Below, piece after piece: positions 36,941 to 49,396 of a stretch of 64,000 nucleotides of DNA. The notes under the pieces were generated by a model. That model made no database searches. It had not been told where the DNA came from and worked only from the letters and a program-made list of their open reading frames with translations. Position numbers and translations under genes: made by a program. The stretch's first letter is position 1. Every line of letters starts with the position of its first letter. The stretch comes from Lutraria lutraria (taxonomy: Eukaryota; Mollusca; Bivalvia; Venerida; Mactridae), in the NCBI GenBank assembly GCA_964023205.1, contig OZ026848.1, positions 33,219,912 through 33,283,911 of the forward strand, given 5' to 3'.

Positions 36941-37727
36941 AGCTCAACAGAACACAATGTACTTAAGATAAGCTGTAGTGATTGACCAATCTCTACCCAG
37001 AGTTGTCGTTCCCGTTATGTGTGGATTGGAAAGGAACGACAACTCTGGGTAGAGATTGGTGATTGACCCGTCATGCATCGTGAAGTGGCGTCTTCTAAAT
37101 CACTATGCCATTTGCATCCAAACCTTGCTCGAATGATAATTTGGTGGTCCCCTTTCGAAGTTGTTGAAACAAATAAATTTCATTCAGAACTCTGGTTGCC
37201 ATGGTAACTAATAGGAAAACCTTTAAAAGTTTCTTTTATAAGACATTTGATGTGAAGCATTGTCTAGTAGACCTCTATCAAGTAATTAAAATTATGACCA
37301 TGGAGTGAAAATTGGTCCCGCTCCATTGGTAATTATTTTAAATAAGGTTCATGTAGGGAAATAGTGAAAAATCTTCTTCTCCAAAGGTGCAAGGCTTAGA
37401 GCTTTTACATTTGATATGTATCATTGTGTAGAGAAAGAAATAAAGGATTTGTTCTGTTCTGTTCTTACAAGTGTGAACAAATCGAGGCCCCGGGGTCAAA
37501 ACTGGTTCTGCACCAGTGGCTACTTGGTTTTACAATTAGGCTTGTGTGGGGAAATTTGAAAGATCTTCTTTTCCTATAAAGCAATGTTTTGATGAATCAT
37601 CTACCCCTATTTTTATTCTAAAATGAGTTCTATGGTTTGCCAGTGTGACACCAAATATTCAGATGAAAAAGTAGCCACAGTTATTTCTGGTGAGCAATTA
37701 TATAAGGCTATCATGACACTCTTGTTG
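36941..37727 (+). mobile_element. HINE-like repeat, TTAGCTCAC family, with a small MITE inserted
   Basis: It starts TTAGCTCAACAGAACACAAT and ends GGTGAGCAATTATATAAGGC ... CTCTTGTT. It shares TGCCATGGTAAC and GAGTGAAAATTGG-like motifs with 34619-35043. It is interrupted at 36986-37059. Confidence 0.58.
36986..37059. mobile_element. 74-bp hairpin MITE with perfect inverted repeats
   Basis: CCAATCTCTACCCAGAGTTG and following bases pair perfectly with the reverse complement at the right end over 27-28 bp, around a ~20-nt loop. Direct repeats TGATTGA flank both sides (36979-36985 and 37060-37066), consistent with a 7-8 bp target duplication. Confidence 0.78.
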
Positions 37728-37729
37728 TG

Positions 37730-40480
37730 TTTTTGTTTTTGACCCCTGAACTGACATTTTTTTCAGAATATTTTATCTTTAATATTGCAGGATTGAATTA
37801 TAATAAGCGTCAAAGGAGGCCATGCAGCCATTGATTTTTAATTTCAGTCAGTGACATTACATTTTACGGCCTTTGGATGATATACATCTCTCAAGGACTT
37901 CTGCTTTGTCTGTTTTTGGAATTCTAGTATTATTTGACTAGTGTATCAAGCTCTAAATGAATTATATTCCATATTTGGTAAAACAAAATCGTCTGCTCTC
38001 AGAATTTGTTTACTATTCTAGATGCAAATGATTTAATATCTATGAAAAATATCTGAAATTGAATTAACCCTATAAGAACGGAAACAGTCTGCATCATAGA
38101 GACGCTTGAAACGATTCCAAACGTCGATGTTTTAAATCTGTGAAATTGTACCAAACACATTGATCGATGTTGTACGTCTATGAATATACAATGTGTCTGC
38201 TTGTTGCAATATCGTACTTGTTCGACATATTTGAAGAATATGATCAATCTGGAATCATTCATCCTTAAAGAGACGAAATATGTCCGACTCGTGTTTTGGG
38301 GGGGATCGGCGTGGTAGACCGACATTAACAGCCATATGTTTTTGCACGAACTGTTAACGTCGTGCATACAATAAGATTAAATGTGTTTTTTATGACGAAA
38401 ATCTAAAGCAGATGTAACTGCCTCGTTAATTTCATGATCAGCGTAATAAAGGCACACTTGTCGTCTGAAATACACACGAAATTACGGTATTATTTGAAGA
38501 TCATGTTTACATTCACCTACGTTAAAGGGTCTGACTGAATGCCCAGACGAAATTGACAAATATTGGCAAATTCTGTACTCTATAGGGCTTGATATTCATG
38601 ACATAAGCTAAAAACATTGTATCATTTCTTTTCATTAACTTAATAAGACCACTTACATCGATGGGCGAGTCTTTATTTATTGGCGAATAAGAACTTTTCC
38701 TTTCAATTTTCTTCGCACAAGCGTCAATATTTCTCTGTAATGTCTTGACATTCTGGCAGTATCACACTTGTTGTGTGACTAGTTCGCTGTAAATGCGCAA
38801 TGTGTTGGGTTTTAGCCGTCTGCCAATCCTATGAATTAACTTTATTGTATTCAAGTATCACATACGAACTGACCTCTTATTATTTTATTCACCAAATCGG
38901 CTAAGTACTGTCTGCTGATAAAGTCAATATGATTCAATCAGCTCAGTTAGGAGCCAAACATGACGTGCGTTCAATAAGAGTTTATGAACCGTGTGATGTA
39001 AAGATGTTCATCTATGATGTAATGGACTTTATTGGACGATAATTGTTTGTTTACTCTATGATGGCTGAAAGTAAAATTACGAGTCATTTGACCTCAAGTC
39101 CAACAAGTTCAACAAGTCCATTAACCACAAGTCATACTGTTGACTTTTATGAAGCAAAATGGCGAATTTAAATACTAATTGTAATGGATACCTGCCAAAA
39201 ATGTCGTTTAAATCTCAACTTGTCATTGATTTAATTGCGTCAGACCAAACTGTCTTGTAATGGAATTAAGTCAAGATGACAGCTTAAATTGCAACAAGTC
39301 GCATAATCGTTTCCATGACAACAAACAAGAATCAATGTGATTTTGTCAGTTTGTCTGTTTTATGTATTGAGGTGTGTTTGGGGTTTGTTACGACATATCC
39401 AAGATGTTGAGAACAAGACATGACATGTTGTATATGAACATTTATTTTCAGCATTCTACACAGACTAAATAATAACATTATCTGTTTTTGAAGGCAATAA
39501 TGATACAAATACATGTATGTTACTATAAACACAATGCTTTTACACAGGGCCTGAAAAAATCCCCTTTCCTTCAAAATCGACTTCCCTCATTTCTATTTGA
39601 GTCATCTCTTGAAATTCTCATACGTCACAGACTAAACTGGAAATCTCAAATAACTGAGCGAATACTTAAATTCGAGTGTAAGTATATATTTGATAATGTG
39701 TACATGAACAAATGGTGTGTTGTCTAATCAGCCTATAATTAACTCTATCACTACATGATCAGTAACATTCCATTTATTCATTTAAAAACATACATTGCAA
39801 AAAAACACGCTCTTTTATATAGTGAAATTCCGATAGGTAACAAAACAATATAGGTCATCAGTGAATTATTTCTCTTACTAATTTAATACATGATCATGAA
39901 TTTTAGACAGATTGTCTCCATTAGCAATTCTATTTAACAGTTTTAATTATGTAAAAAGCAGATACACTTAATACGGCGTGAAACTCACACAATGAATTAT
40001 CTCCCCTCTTAATAAAATTGATTAGTGTCAACTCCTCCTCTTGGCAACTATATTCTATAACAGTTCGATAGTCGATTATATTATACCATTACAAAGAATT
40101 ATCTCCCTTAGTTGTTCGTTATTTGGTAAAGACCCCTCAGTAAGCTATTCACCACAGTAATACAATATTCGGTAAGAAATTTATTAAAAACTGGTACCCA
40201 TTCCATGTTGCAGTGTACATAAGGTTTTGTATAAAGAGTCAACGAGAACCAGTTTAGTAATTGCCCTCATAGGATTATCTTCCCTTGCTATTCGATTTTT
40301 AGATTGCAAATGTGCTCGGAATCAGCATACAACTCCGTGGAGGTTGATATTGTATATTGTATACATACTCGTACATTATGGGGTTATATGATCTGTATAT
40401 CACAGACACGAGGTTATAAAACTTGAAATCATCTATTTTCTCATCTACGTAGTTTACTCTAATAAAATAATCATATTTCT
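37730..40480. other. Intergenic region, no gene recognised
   Basis: It is AT-rich with scattered short ORFs, the longest being a minus-strand 122-codon frame at 37999-38367 that has no recognisable domain. I see no convincing repeats or splice structure. Confidence 0.4.
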
Positions 40481-40483
40481 GCG

Positions 40484-40678
40484 TTTGTTTCTGGTTATAT
40501 GCTCATTAAGATAGGGCAAGTAGATCAGGAATTTTTAAAAATATTTTTCATTTATTTTGGCTCTTGAAAAGCCTGTGGAAAAGTGAAAAAAGTGAGATAG
40601 TATAATTATGTACCGTTCCTCGGACCAAAAATCGGGTCGCCAGTAAAAAAATATGTATGTCGGGAAACCAGAAACAAA
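40484..40678. repeat. Compact copy of the interspersed repeat at 29323-31255
   Basis: TTTGTTTCTGGTTATATGCT at the left and CCAGAAACAAA at the right form a short inverted repeat. The interior TGGCTCTTGAAAAGCCTGTG matches 31130. Homology with the other copy continues about 20 bp beyond the right end (GCGCCTAGACAGAT). Confidence 0.65.
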
Positions 40679-40965
40679 CATATTTGCGCCTAGACAGATT
40701 GACAAACTATCGAACTAAATGCTCTCATGTTTTTGCCTTAAACTGAAGACAGCCGTCAAATTTTGTAACCTCTGAGATACATCATGTCAACTACATGCAC
40801 ATCATAAAATGTAAATACAATAGTTTATACGTAACACATAATGATAATGTTATGACTATAGATAATGATTGTTGATATATAATTATACTACACAAACATG
40901 ATATTATGAAAGACTTGTATACGAAGACCTATGTATAAATCGTTGTTCGGATGTTGTCGTTGTAT

Positions 40966-41142
40966 ACGGATGAACCCCGTTATGTCGATACTAGCGTTAT
41001 CTCGAGGTAATTAGAAAATCGATCGTACGAAAATCTGGTTGTTAAATAGTTTTTATATAGTAGACTTAGAAGAAAGAGAAGGGATTTCTTTTCAAATCAT
41101 GATGATGGAAATATACAATATCGTCATAACGGGGATCAACTG
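40966..41142. mobile_element. pogo-like MITE (GAACCCCGTTATGTCGA ends)
   Basis: The left end GATGAACCCCGTTATGTCGA mirrors the right end CGTCATAACGGGGATCAACT followed by GTA. The left tip has lost CAGT. It is about 177 bp with no coding capacity. Confidence 0.65.
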
Positions 41143-41482
41143 TATCCTTGTAAAACACATGTAGCCATGGAAATTCCTCGCCTCGATACGAGAAAGTTAC
41201 TATGAATAGTTTTATCACATAAATTACATTGTTTGAGCCTAATCAGTCTGGATTATATACTGTACATAATATATGCATGTAATTAGTGTGGGTACGACAT
41301 TAGCTTGTAATTCGACCCTGTTAACACTAGCTGTCAACTTGCACGTGTGAAATACATGACTTGTTATATAATATCTCGAGTCAACTTACCTGGGTCACAA
41401 ATCTACGATCTATTTATTACTTAAACTACCGACTAAAGTGTTCGGATTAGATTAACTTTCGTGTCAAACACATTTAAATACA

Positions 41483-41658
41483 CCGTGCAACATCTCCGAA
41501 GCAATATCCTTTGGGAAAAGCAAAATTATGTTGTTGTTGAGAGGTTGTTGCTTTAGAGAGGTTAAATTTATAGTTAACTCGTACAGTTAAGAAAGCTCAT
41601 AATGATGTATTAGGGAGGTTGTTGCTCGAGAGAGGGCCGCTCTAGAGAGGTTGCACTA
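41483..41658. mobile_element. MITE, CAGTGCAACCTCTC family, copy 4
   Basis: The left CCGTGCAACATCTCCGAAG mirrors the right CTAGAGAGGTTGCACT. It retains the internal GGGAGGTTGTTGCTCGAG motif. Confidence 0.65.
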
Positions 41659-42013
41659 TTTATATTTACTAATCTTGAAACCACAATGTTTGTTTTTAAA
41701 CATGATGTTCTCTATTTTACAAGTATGCCAGACTTACATTGGTTTAAGAAAACACATGATCAGATAACTAACTACATATGGTATTGACACTGAAATAAAT
41801 GGTACAAAAATGATCTGTGATGAACCATGTTGATAGGTACACATGTTATAATCACGAAATGTCTTGATTTGATAGGCACATGACATTTTACTACTAAGTT
41901 TATAATCTACTAGTTAACTGACCAAATCCCGATATATGCACATCTATGGACATTAATACAGTCACGTGATAGTCAGTTAAACATTTCCTAATCTAAAAAT
42001 ACTCCGAATGGTA

Positions 42014-42205
42014 TTGTCGAGTCCCGAAACTATGTCGATATTCCAGGAACCGAAACCATGCCGAAGTCATTATCGTATCTACCTCTTATACATCGAGTTA
42101 AACAATGACTTTTGATAAAGAAGACGGATACAATGGTACTTCACTTTGACATCAAGATGGCGTTGAATTTGGTTAAAGCGACCTCGTCGTAACGGGACTC
42201 GACTG
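42014..42205. mobile_element. pogo-like MITE (GTCGAGTCCCG ends)
   Basis: The left TATTGTCGAGTCCCGAAAC mirrors the right CGTAACGGGACTCGACTG/TA. It is about 192 bp and contains CAAGATGGCG internally. Confidence 0.6.
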
Positions 42206-43074
42206 TATAATGCAACACTTCAGCATATTTATTCCACGTGAATTCTACGTTTCTCCCTTTACAAATTTTAGATGAAACGAATACAAAACTTCATGAATTT
42301 CGATCGTAAAATATTTTTCCTGAAAATTAGGTGATATTCTGTGATTTATTTCCCAAGTTGTTCTGTGATCGACTCAATGTGTGCTCTATTTTCTCCAAGT
42401 CTGACATATTAGTTTTTATTCACTGCATTTTAGCTAACACGCATCATAGCAGAAAGAAAATAAACCAATTTGCTGCGCTATACTATCATTGACCTGAACA
42501 AACTTCATGTTTTACAGCATTTACACAACAACATTCATTCATTCTAGTGGACAAAATGGCCGTCTAAATTTAAATGCATAGTGGTTTAAGGAACGTTATG
42601 TATTTGCCTGTGAATACAAGGCGAAAGCAACAATTAAAAAATATTGTTATTTAATTGTAGGCAATTACGTAACAACTATAAAACTCTGACGACATTTTCC
42701 GTGAATTTCAACCGTCCATTCTTCATTAATTTTCCAATCAAATATTTCATCCAAAGCAGACGATCGAGCGTCTATCAGGTTCGGTAAATCAATAATGTAA
42801 CTATTTTATGCCAAAATATCAAGCCGTAATTTTCACCAAGGAAGAAGATATAAGTTATAAAAATAAAGGCAATCTCATGTGAATTATGTGCAAGTTTGAC
42901 ATTGTTCGTGTATAACATGAACACGGCGCATAGTTTCCAAAAGTCTCTGGTTTATGAACACATGCTACATGTACTAGTAATCTATTGTGAATTTGGCGAT
43001 TTGTTATTTTGCATATTGTCTGTACCGATATGAAACATTCAGAGCCTAGATGTCTTAATCTACCCATTTTACTG

Positions 43075-43735
43075 AAATCACTAATTCACTTATTATCAAA
43101 ATGGTTGATTATACTGAAAATCACTTATTATCAAAATGGTTGATTATACTGAAAATCACTAATTATCATTATGGTTGATTTTGCTGAAAATCACTAATTA
43201 TCATTATGGTTGATTTGCTGAATATCACTAATTATCATTATGGTTGATTTTGCTGAATATCACTAATTATCATTATGGTTGATTTGCTGAAAATCACTAA
43301 TTATCATTATGGTTGATTTTGCTGAATATCACTAATTATCATTATGGTTGATTTGCTGAATATCACTAATTATCATTATGGTTGATTTGCTGAATATCAC
43401 TAATTATCATTATGGTTGATTTGCTGAATATCACTAATTATCATTATGGTTGATTTGCTGACAACCACTAATTATCATTATGGTTGATTTGCTGACAACC
43501 ACTAATTATCATTATGGTTGATTTGCTGAATATCACTAATTATCATTATGGTTGATTTGCTGAATATCACTAATTATCATTATGGTTGATTTGCCAAAAA
43601 TCACTAATTATCATTATGGTTGATTTGCTGACAACCACTAATTATCATATTGGTTGATTTTGCTGAAAATCACTAATTATCATTATGGCTGATTTGCTGA
43701 AAATCACTAATTCACTTGTTATCATAAAGGTTGAT
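43075..43735. repeat. 33-35 bp minisatellite abutting a stop codon, ~19 units
   Basis: The unit is AATCACTAATTATCATTATG followed by GTTGATTTGCTG. The last unit at 43716-43740 overlaps the 3' end of the minus-strand ORF at 43722-44156: its codons for QQNQPL and the stop are repeat sequence. Confidence 0.93.
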
Positions 43736-44156
43736 TTTGCTGGAGCTCCACAACATTTCTTTCATTTTCACTGTCAATAACAATCCATAGAACAATCGAG
43801 GTCACAATAAGGACGGTTGTAACAATACTGAGTAAGCTGACGAGAACTGAAAACTTCGCTCTTTGATCGCCGTGTTTGGAGTCGCCGTCCCTGTGCATCC
43901 TGGCTGCAGACAGTGATAGATACATGGCGAAAGCCCCTAATGGAAGATTAAAACAAAGACACACAAGGCAGGCTAATGTTAGATTTGTGTCGGGTACGTA
44001 TGCAGTATGTTGTGGCTTGCTCCCATTCGCCCATTTCTTCTTGCTTTCTGTATCACCTTTTGTCTTCTTTATCTGTTTATCAGATTTGGGTTTTGGATAT
44101 TTAATGGTGTTTGGCCTACACTCTGTAGACACTGTAACATTTCTTCCATCACTCAT
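43722..44156 (-). CDS. CD225/dispanin-like two-pass membrane protein
   Basis: This 144-residue ORF starts MSDGRNVTVS after an A-rich context and ends QQNQPL. The N-terminal ~50 residues are hydrophilic and lysine-rich, with YPKPKSDKQIKKTKG. A first hydrophobic segment at about 58-83 contains CLVCLCFNLPLGAFAMYLSL. A basic loop with HRDGDSKHGDQRAKFS follows, then a second segment at about 103-127 (VSLLSIVTTVLIVTSIVLWI). The NLPLG...A...S, GD...A order is the signature of the CD225/dispanin family (IFITM, PRRT, SYNDIG relatives), whose members are membrane-embedded with roles in trafficking and fusion. Clustered cysteines at 63, 66 and 68 could be palmitoylated. It appears intronless, but an upstream non-coding exon is possible. 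Assignment to a subfamily is not possible from sequence alone. Confidence 0.65.
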   Translation of the reverse strand: MSDGRNVTVSTECRPNTIKYPKPKSDKQIKKTKGDTESKKKWANGSKPQHTAYVPDTNLTLACLVCLCFNLPLGAFAMYLSLSAARMHRDGDSKHGDQRAKFSVLVSLLSIVTTVLIVTSIVLWIVIDSENERNVVELQQNQPL

Positions 44157-44220
44157 TTTATTGATTTATTTCCAAGAAATCACGTCACACAAGCATGTTA
44201 ACTGGTGGGTTTCTAAGTAG

Positions 44221-45465
44221 ACTTTTATTACCGATATGATTTCATAGATTCAAGTTAAAGAATATCATATGTGTGTACATATAGAATAAGTGCTCAGATA
44301 CATGTATGACCTGTTCATGCCGACCACAGCATCTGAAAAATACAATGAATTGGTTTTATTAGTTCTGTTCGTATACATGGTACCAATCGTAACTACTCGG
44401 GTATTCCCGTCACCGAGGTAACGCCTCCTACGACACATTTTGGCTATGTGGTTTCCGGTACACTACAACAGGTGCTCGTTCGATAATCATTCTTAGAATG
44501 GCAGACTTTAAAACACGTTTTTCGTTCTCGATTGATAAAATGGGCATCACTTTCCCATTGTAAGAGAAGCAGGTTGCTTCCATCGTGGGATCCCCAGAGT
44601 CAGCCCTGAAAGTAGCCCGTGTTCAACAACAACAATATGGCGACCTGCCAATTACGTCCGAGACATTTCATTTAGACCAACACCGAGGAGTTCCGATTGA
44701 TACGGTACAACAGTTTACCAAGTTGAATACACAACAAAAATGTATAATGGCATATATACATAGACATTTTAAACTCATTCATTAGAAAAAAATATTTTGA
44801 TAGAATCAACAACAGAATTGAAAACATTCGTATTGAATATTGAGCCAACTTTCCTATTATTCTGTATGACGACTCCTAAACGTATTTCTGGAAAATTGGC
44901 ATCATGTAAGTAAGGCCTATAGTTTCTTGATTTAACCGTTAACTGTTAACATAGCTGTTATTTTTTTATTAAATATACCATTGTTTATTGTGGTTTCTAA
45001 GGCAACAGGTTTCTTCAATATTTCTTACAGACAGCCAGAAAATTGACTTCTTAAACAAAAATTAGCATTTTGCCCGCAGGAGCAGATCTGGCATGCAAAG
45101 TTTTCCATGATTTGTGTGTAAATGATGGTTTAACACGCGCCATGGAAGGGATTGAAAAACATATTTCCGAATATTTACCACTTTTATGCTCGGACCTTTT
45201 TTTAATTTTGCGTCAGTATACAGTATATGAAATAAAATATATCATATGAACTTTATATTTCTGCCAATGTCTGTCATACGCTAGACACTACGGTGTACAA
45301 AATAGATACAGTGCATTTATCTCTCAGTGTTTGTAAGCTATTACACTATCATCCTATTTTTATTCTGACAAGTAATACGAGTGTTCTAAGAGAGTATCAT
45401 ATTCGTGTAAGACACTTCTCTTATTTTTTTGTCAAAAATTCGCATATCAAGAATCCATTTTGAAT
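44221..45465. other. Upstream of the dispanin-like gene, possible exons but no firm gene
   Basis: Two plus-strand open stretches have gene-like composition: about 44360-44480 (containing NYSGIPVTEVTPPTTHFGY, ending at a CAACAG/GTGC donor-like site) and 44567-44785 (containing SPESALKVARVQQQQYG). I do not recognise either. A CGCCATATTG motif on the minus strand at about 44636-44645 may belong to a promoter. Confidence 0.3.
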
Positions 45466-45468
45466 ATA

Positions 45469-45635
45469 CAGTAAAACCTCGTTTATCCGAAATCGACGGG
45501 ATCCAAATATTATTTCGGATAATCCATAGTTTCGGATTACACGATTCGGATAATCGAGTTTATTCAACATTGAAATATAGACAGAAAACTCATTACGGAT
45601 AAAATCTGGTTTTTCGGATAATCGAGGTTTTACTA
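45469..45635. mobile_element. pogo/Tigger-type MITE, 167 bp
   Basis: The left TA/CAGTAAAACCTCGTTTATC mirrors the right GGATAATCGAGGTTTTACT. Internal TTCGGATAATC motifs repeat. CAGTAAAACCTCG is a classic Tigger-type terminus. Confidence 0.8.
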
Positions 45636-46105
45636 GAAACTGCAGAACTTTTCTTAGGTTTCATTATGTTGATTACATATCAAGTATCCGCTTTAATTAT
45701 GTGCAGTACAGCTTCACTTAGCTTTTTTGGAGTTGTTCACATATGAAGGATCCATTTTAATTGTATATAGTATAACCTTGCGTAGCGACCACTTTACTGT
45801 AACGATAATTCTAATAGAACATACAACTGGTGTTCTAACTTCTGAGTTACTAAGAACGACTTATCAGTTGTACACACTGCGCATACTTAGAGTCGGAGTA
45901 CTATGACAGTTAGAATTACTTTATTTTGGGTGTATTTTTTCGTATTAAGAAAGCTGCAGTCGCTACCGCACTATTTACGCAGAACATCCAAATATACACT
46001 TTAACCTATACTAAGTCATAGGCATTTCAAAATAAAATGCATACACAACGGAATGGCTTTTATTTCTAAAGTAAAAAAAACCCACATAGTTACTTCGTTT
46101 TACTA

Positions 46106-46458
46106 GAGGCCGATTCGATTGGTCAAACGGAAGAGCTGCCGGAAGAGGCAGAGCTCTTCCGAACTGTTCGATTAGTCGTCTTCTAATTTTAGAAGCTCTT
46201 CTATCTATTCCGCCCGATGGCTAGAAGAGGTGGAAGAAATATTAATCACGTGACCAAACAGCAGGACCGAGCTAACAATACCGTTTGGAATTGCCTTTTT
46301 TAAACTACTGTTATGACTCACAACAAAAAAATGATAATTTTCACGTGTGCATTAGTTTATCCGCACGACGTAACATTTCGGCGTTCGATTGGGTTTCTCT
46401 TCTAAGCTCTTCTAGCCTTCGTATTCTCTTCTCATGAGAGTCCAATCGAACCGGCCTC
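46106..46458. mobile_element. MITE with GAGGCCGATTCGATTGG terminal inverted repeats, 353 bp
   Basis: Left GAGGCCGATTCGATTGG and right CCAATCGAACCGGCCTC differ at one base. The interior is rich in CTCTTC/GAAGAG motifs in both orientations near each end. The target duplication is uncertain (flanks TACTA and AGTATT). Confidence 0.75.
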
Positions 46459-46459
46459 A

Positions 46460-48240
46460 GTATTACCCGAGTAATATTAAAATATTCTCATTATGACTGA
46501 GTCATAGTATGCTTCACCAATGAATGATGTCACTTTTCAAGTTTAACAGTAGATAATTGTGTAATTACAGTTTTGATTCAGACAGAATTTGAAGCGATGT
46601 TTTACGTATTGTATCTCATTCAAAATATGCGCAACAATTTTATCATGACATCATAAACTGTTGTCTTCACGATCTGTTGTTATTTCTGGAAATAAAGTGA
46701 ATTATAAGCCAGAACAAGCACACAGAATAATCATTATTGGATATTTTCTTTCACTGGAGTTTCTTCCTCCGATTACTCTAAAAATAAACACAGTTGATAT
46801 TTTGACAAGAGAACTTCTGCAAGGGCGATGCAATTGACCTCGGGAGAGTTTCCTTAATTTGTTATAATCTGGTATGATTCTGGTATTATTTTGTTTTATT
46901 AGTAGTGGATGTCATTTCTTTCATCTCCACGTCGTTCCAATGATGTTACAGGTAGACTAATAATGTGCTATTATAACAATAGGGTATGTCGTGGAGTCGG
47001 CACTGCCGGATTTGTTACCCGGAGATCCAGGTTCCAGGTCACAACAGGTCAAACCATTCAATGAAAAGTTGACAACTATGTCGATTTTCTTCCACATATG
47101 GAGAAGTGAAAAGAAGAAAACATTACTTTAGAATATTGTTAACACTACTATTACTAGCACTATTAGGAACAAGTTGAAATATAGAGGAAATATTGAATAG
47201 GTTCTGAAAATAAATAGTAAGTCATGGTGACGTAGTTCTTATAGTGAGATGGTTGTTATGTTAATGTTTACTATATGACATGAGCGAATGAGCGCTTTAT
47301 AAGGTATTGATATCATTTAAAGCTTTAATAAAATTAAAACGGCTCGATATATTTTCTTAAAATTTACGAGAACAGTAGAGGACATATCAAACTTTATTCT
47401 AGACAAAAATAAAAAAAATCCCTCGGGCAGATTTTTAATAAAAATAATTTAAGTTTGGAAATGAGAAGAAAAAAACACTAAACTTAACATTTAAAATCGT
47501 TTAACTTGCACTTATAATTATCATGAACATCAAATTTATACCTACGCGTAGGTAATTTTATGCTACGCTATTAAATTTTATTTCATTAAATATCTACAAA
47601 ATTTGATAGAGTGATAGATATTTTCAGAGAGACACTATTAATACCGCAAAAATGACCGTTTTGACGTCGAAAACGATGTTATTTCAATCGTTTGGTTCAA
47701 CCTTTTTAGCCTTTATCCAAGTTTAAATGAGTTTTATTGGCGCGAAAACGAAGTCGGTGACCATATTTTTTTATTGTTTTAAAGTTGTCTAAATTGTACA
47801 AAGAATCTGTTATGCGTTTTAAAAAAAAATCACCGGGCCGTTTTTTTCACTACTGACGCGATTGAGAGCAAAATGTCTCATTTTTTACCATTGTAAATTG
47901 TAAGTTCGCTCGACGTCTTTCAATATTTAATGGCAGCAAAATGTAACATTACTGACTTTTTCGGATTTGCAAATGATCCAGCATTGCAGTTATGTAAATT
48001 GCATAACTTAATACACAATATTATCGGAGCAGTATAGGAAATAACGCGAAAATCAACGAAAAATATATCACTCCGCTAGATGGCGCCTTTTGACCGGTTT
48101 CCATGGAAATATCATTTGAATATATCATTTCTGCGTTTGCCAATACCTTAAAGGTTGTTCATGCAACATTTCTTTATTGTACGTTGACGTCTGAAAAAAT
48201 GACCATTTTTTCTAGAGGAAACCCGCGATCACCTTAAACT
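46460..48240. other. Intergenic, AT-rich, no gene recognised
   Basis: I saw no ORF with a recognisable product and no tandem arrays. A tRNA-like stretch near 46985-47035 (GGAGATCCAGGTTCCAGG) was too weak to call. Confidence 0.35.
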
Positions 48241-48593
48241 AACTAATACACGCCCGTTTAACTCAGAATGAGTGTAATTTCTCCTTCGGCAAAAATGTTG
48301 TAAGAAACTGCCTTTCCTTGTTGTGAGCATTCGTATTGCATGTCTGCCAACATCAACAAGTGAAGTTTTTCCAAAATTTTGAAGGATACAGGCCGTAAAA
48401 ATATCGAAATGCAGTTAGCTAGCTATGGGTTTACCGAGTACGCATATGTAAAGATATTGCCTGTTGGGGGGGGGGGGGGGGATTTAATGAAAGAACCGTC
48501 CGACGCAGTCACTCATAACATCCGATACGTCAATCCTGGTCGACATGTTGTGCAGATGGATCACAAACATGCCCACAAGTCGACTGCGTAAAC

Positions 48594-49021
48594 ACACCCG
48601 TAAACCGCTCCCGCTATGTTCGGTTTGTCCTGCTAGGTACAGTCGTGCTGCTATGTTCGGTTTTAATCGTACCGGCAAATGAGCAAAGTAAGTTTTAGCT
48701 TGATTTTTATACATTCTGTTTTAATAAGGAAGAAAATAAATATTTCTTTATATTTAGGTTACTTTTAATTGCAAGTCATAAAAACCCTAGACTATTTACT
48801 TATAAAATCAGAAAGATACGGCGAGTTAAACTGCAAAGTAATTGCGAAAAATAGATGTTTTGCTGTTTACCGACTATTTACAGTCCTAAAGCATAAGCAA
48901 GTGTACTTTTGAAAATATAATCACAAACTGCAGTGCTTACTGCATAGTCTGTCCAAATGATTTTGTTATTGTCCGTTTTATAGTGGAGAAATCGACTTGT
49001 AAACCAACATAGGTGAAACAA
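48594..49021 (+). repeat. Main inverted-repeat arm, left
   Basis: It starts CACACCCGTAAACCGCTCCC and ends CCAACATAGGTGAAACAA. Its reverse complement is found at 50036-50463 with very few differences. Confidence 0.88.
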
Positions 49022-49396
49022 TGTTCTCTTTGAATTAGATCCTACCAGTGGAAAGATTGGTAATCGTTTTGTTTTATGAAACGCTTATAAAGTGAGAGTT
49101 AGGTGTAGCATCTTCTATTTTCTTTGTACGATTACCAATCTTTCCACTGGTAGGATCTAATTCTATTTCCTTGTATTTTATAACTTTTTAGGCGTGGCAA
49201 TCGCACATGTGCTCTACCAAAAGGTAGAATTCATCAGATTTTTCAGAGCAGTAGCAGCATAGGAAAGAGAACATGGCTCACTAAAAGATAAAAATAGTCA
49301 ATAAACAGTGTTGTCATAAAGCACATGCGTGGTATCCTATTTTCCGTATTCGTGAGTTTTTCTGTATAACATTCATTTTCATACATAAAATATGTA

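Noticed and set aside
37999..38367. Minus-strand 122-codon ORF as a gene
   Set aside because: It has no recognisable domain, no clear signal peptide or splice context, and unremarkable composition.
48379..48714. ORFs with a poly-glycine run in the left arm region
   Set aside because: The glycines come from a G15-16 homopolymer, the frame enters the inverted-repeat arm, and no domain is visible.
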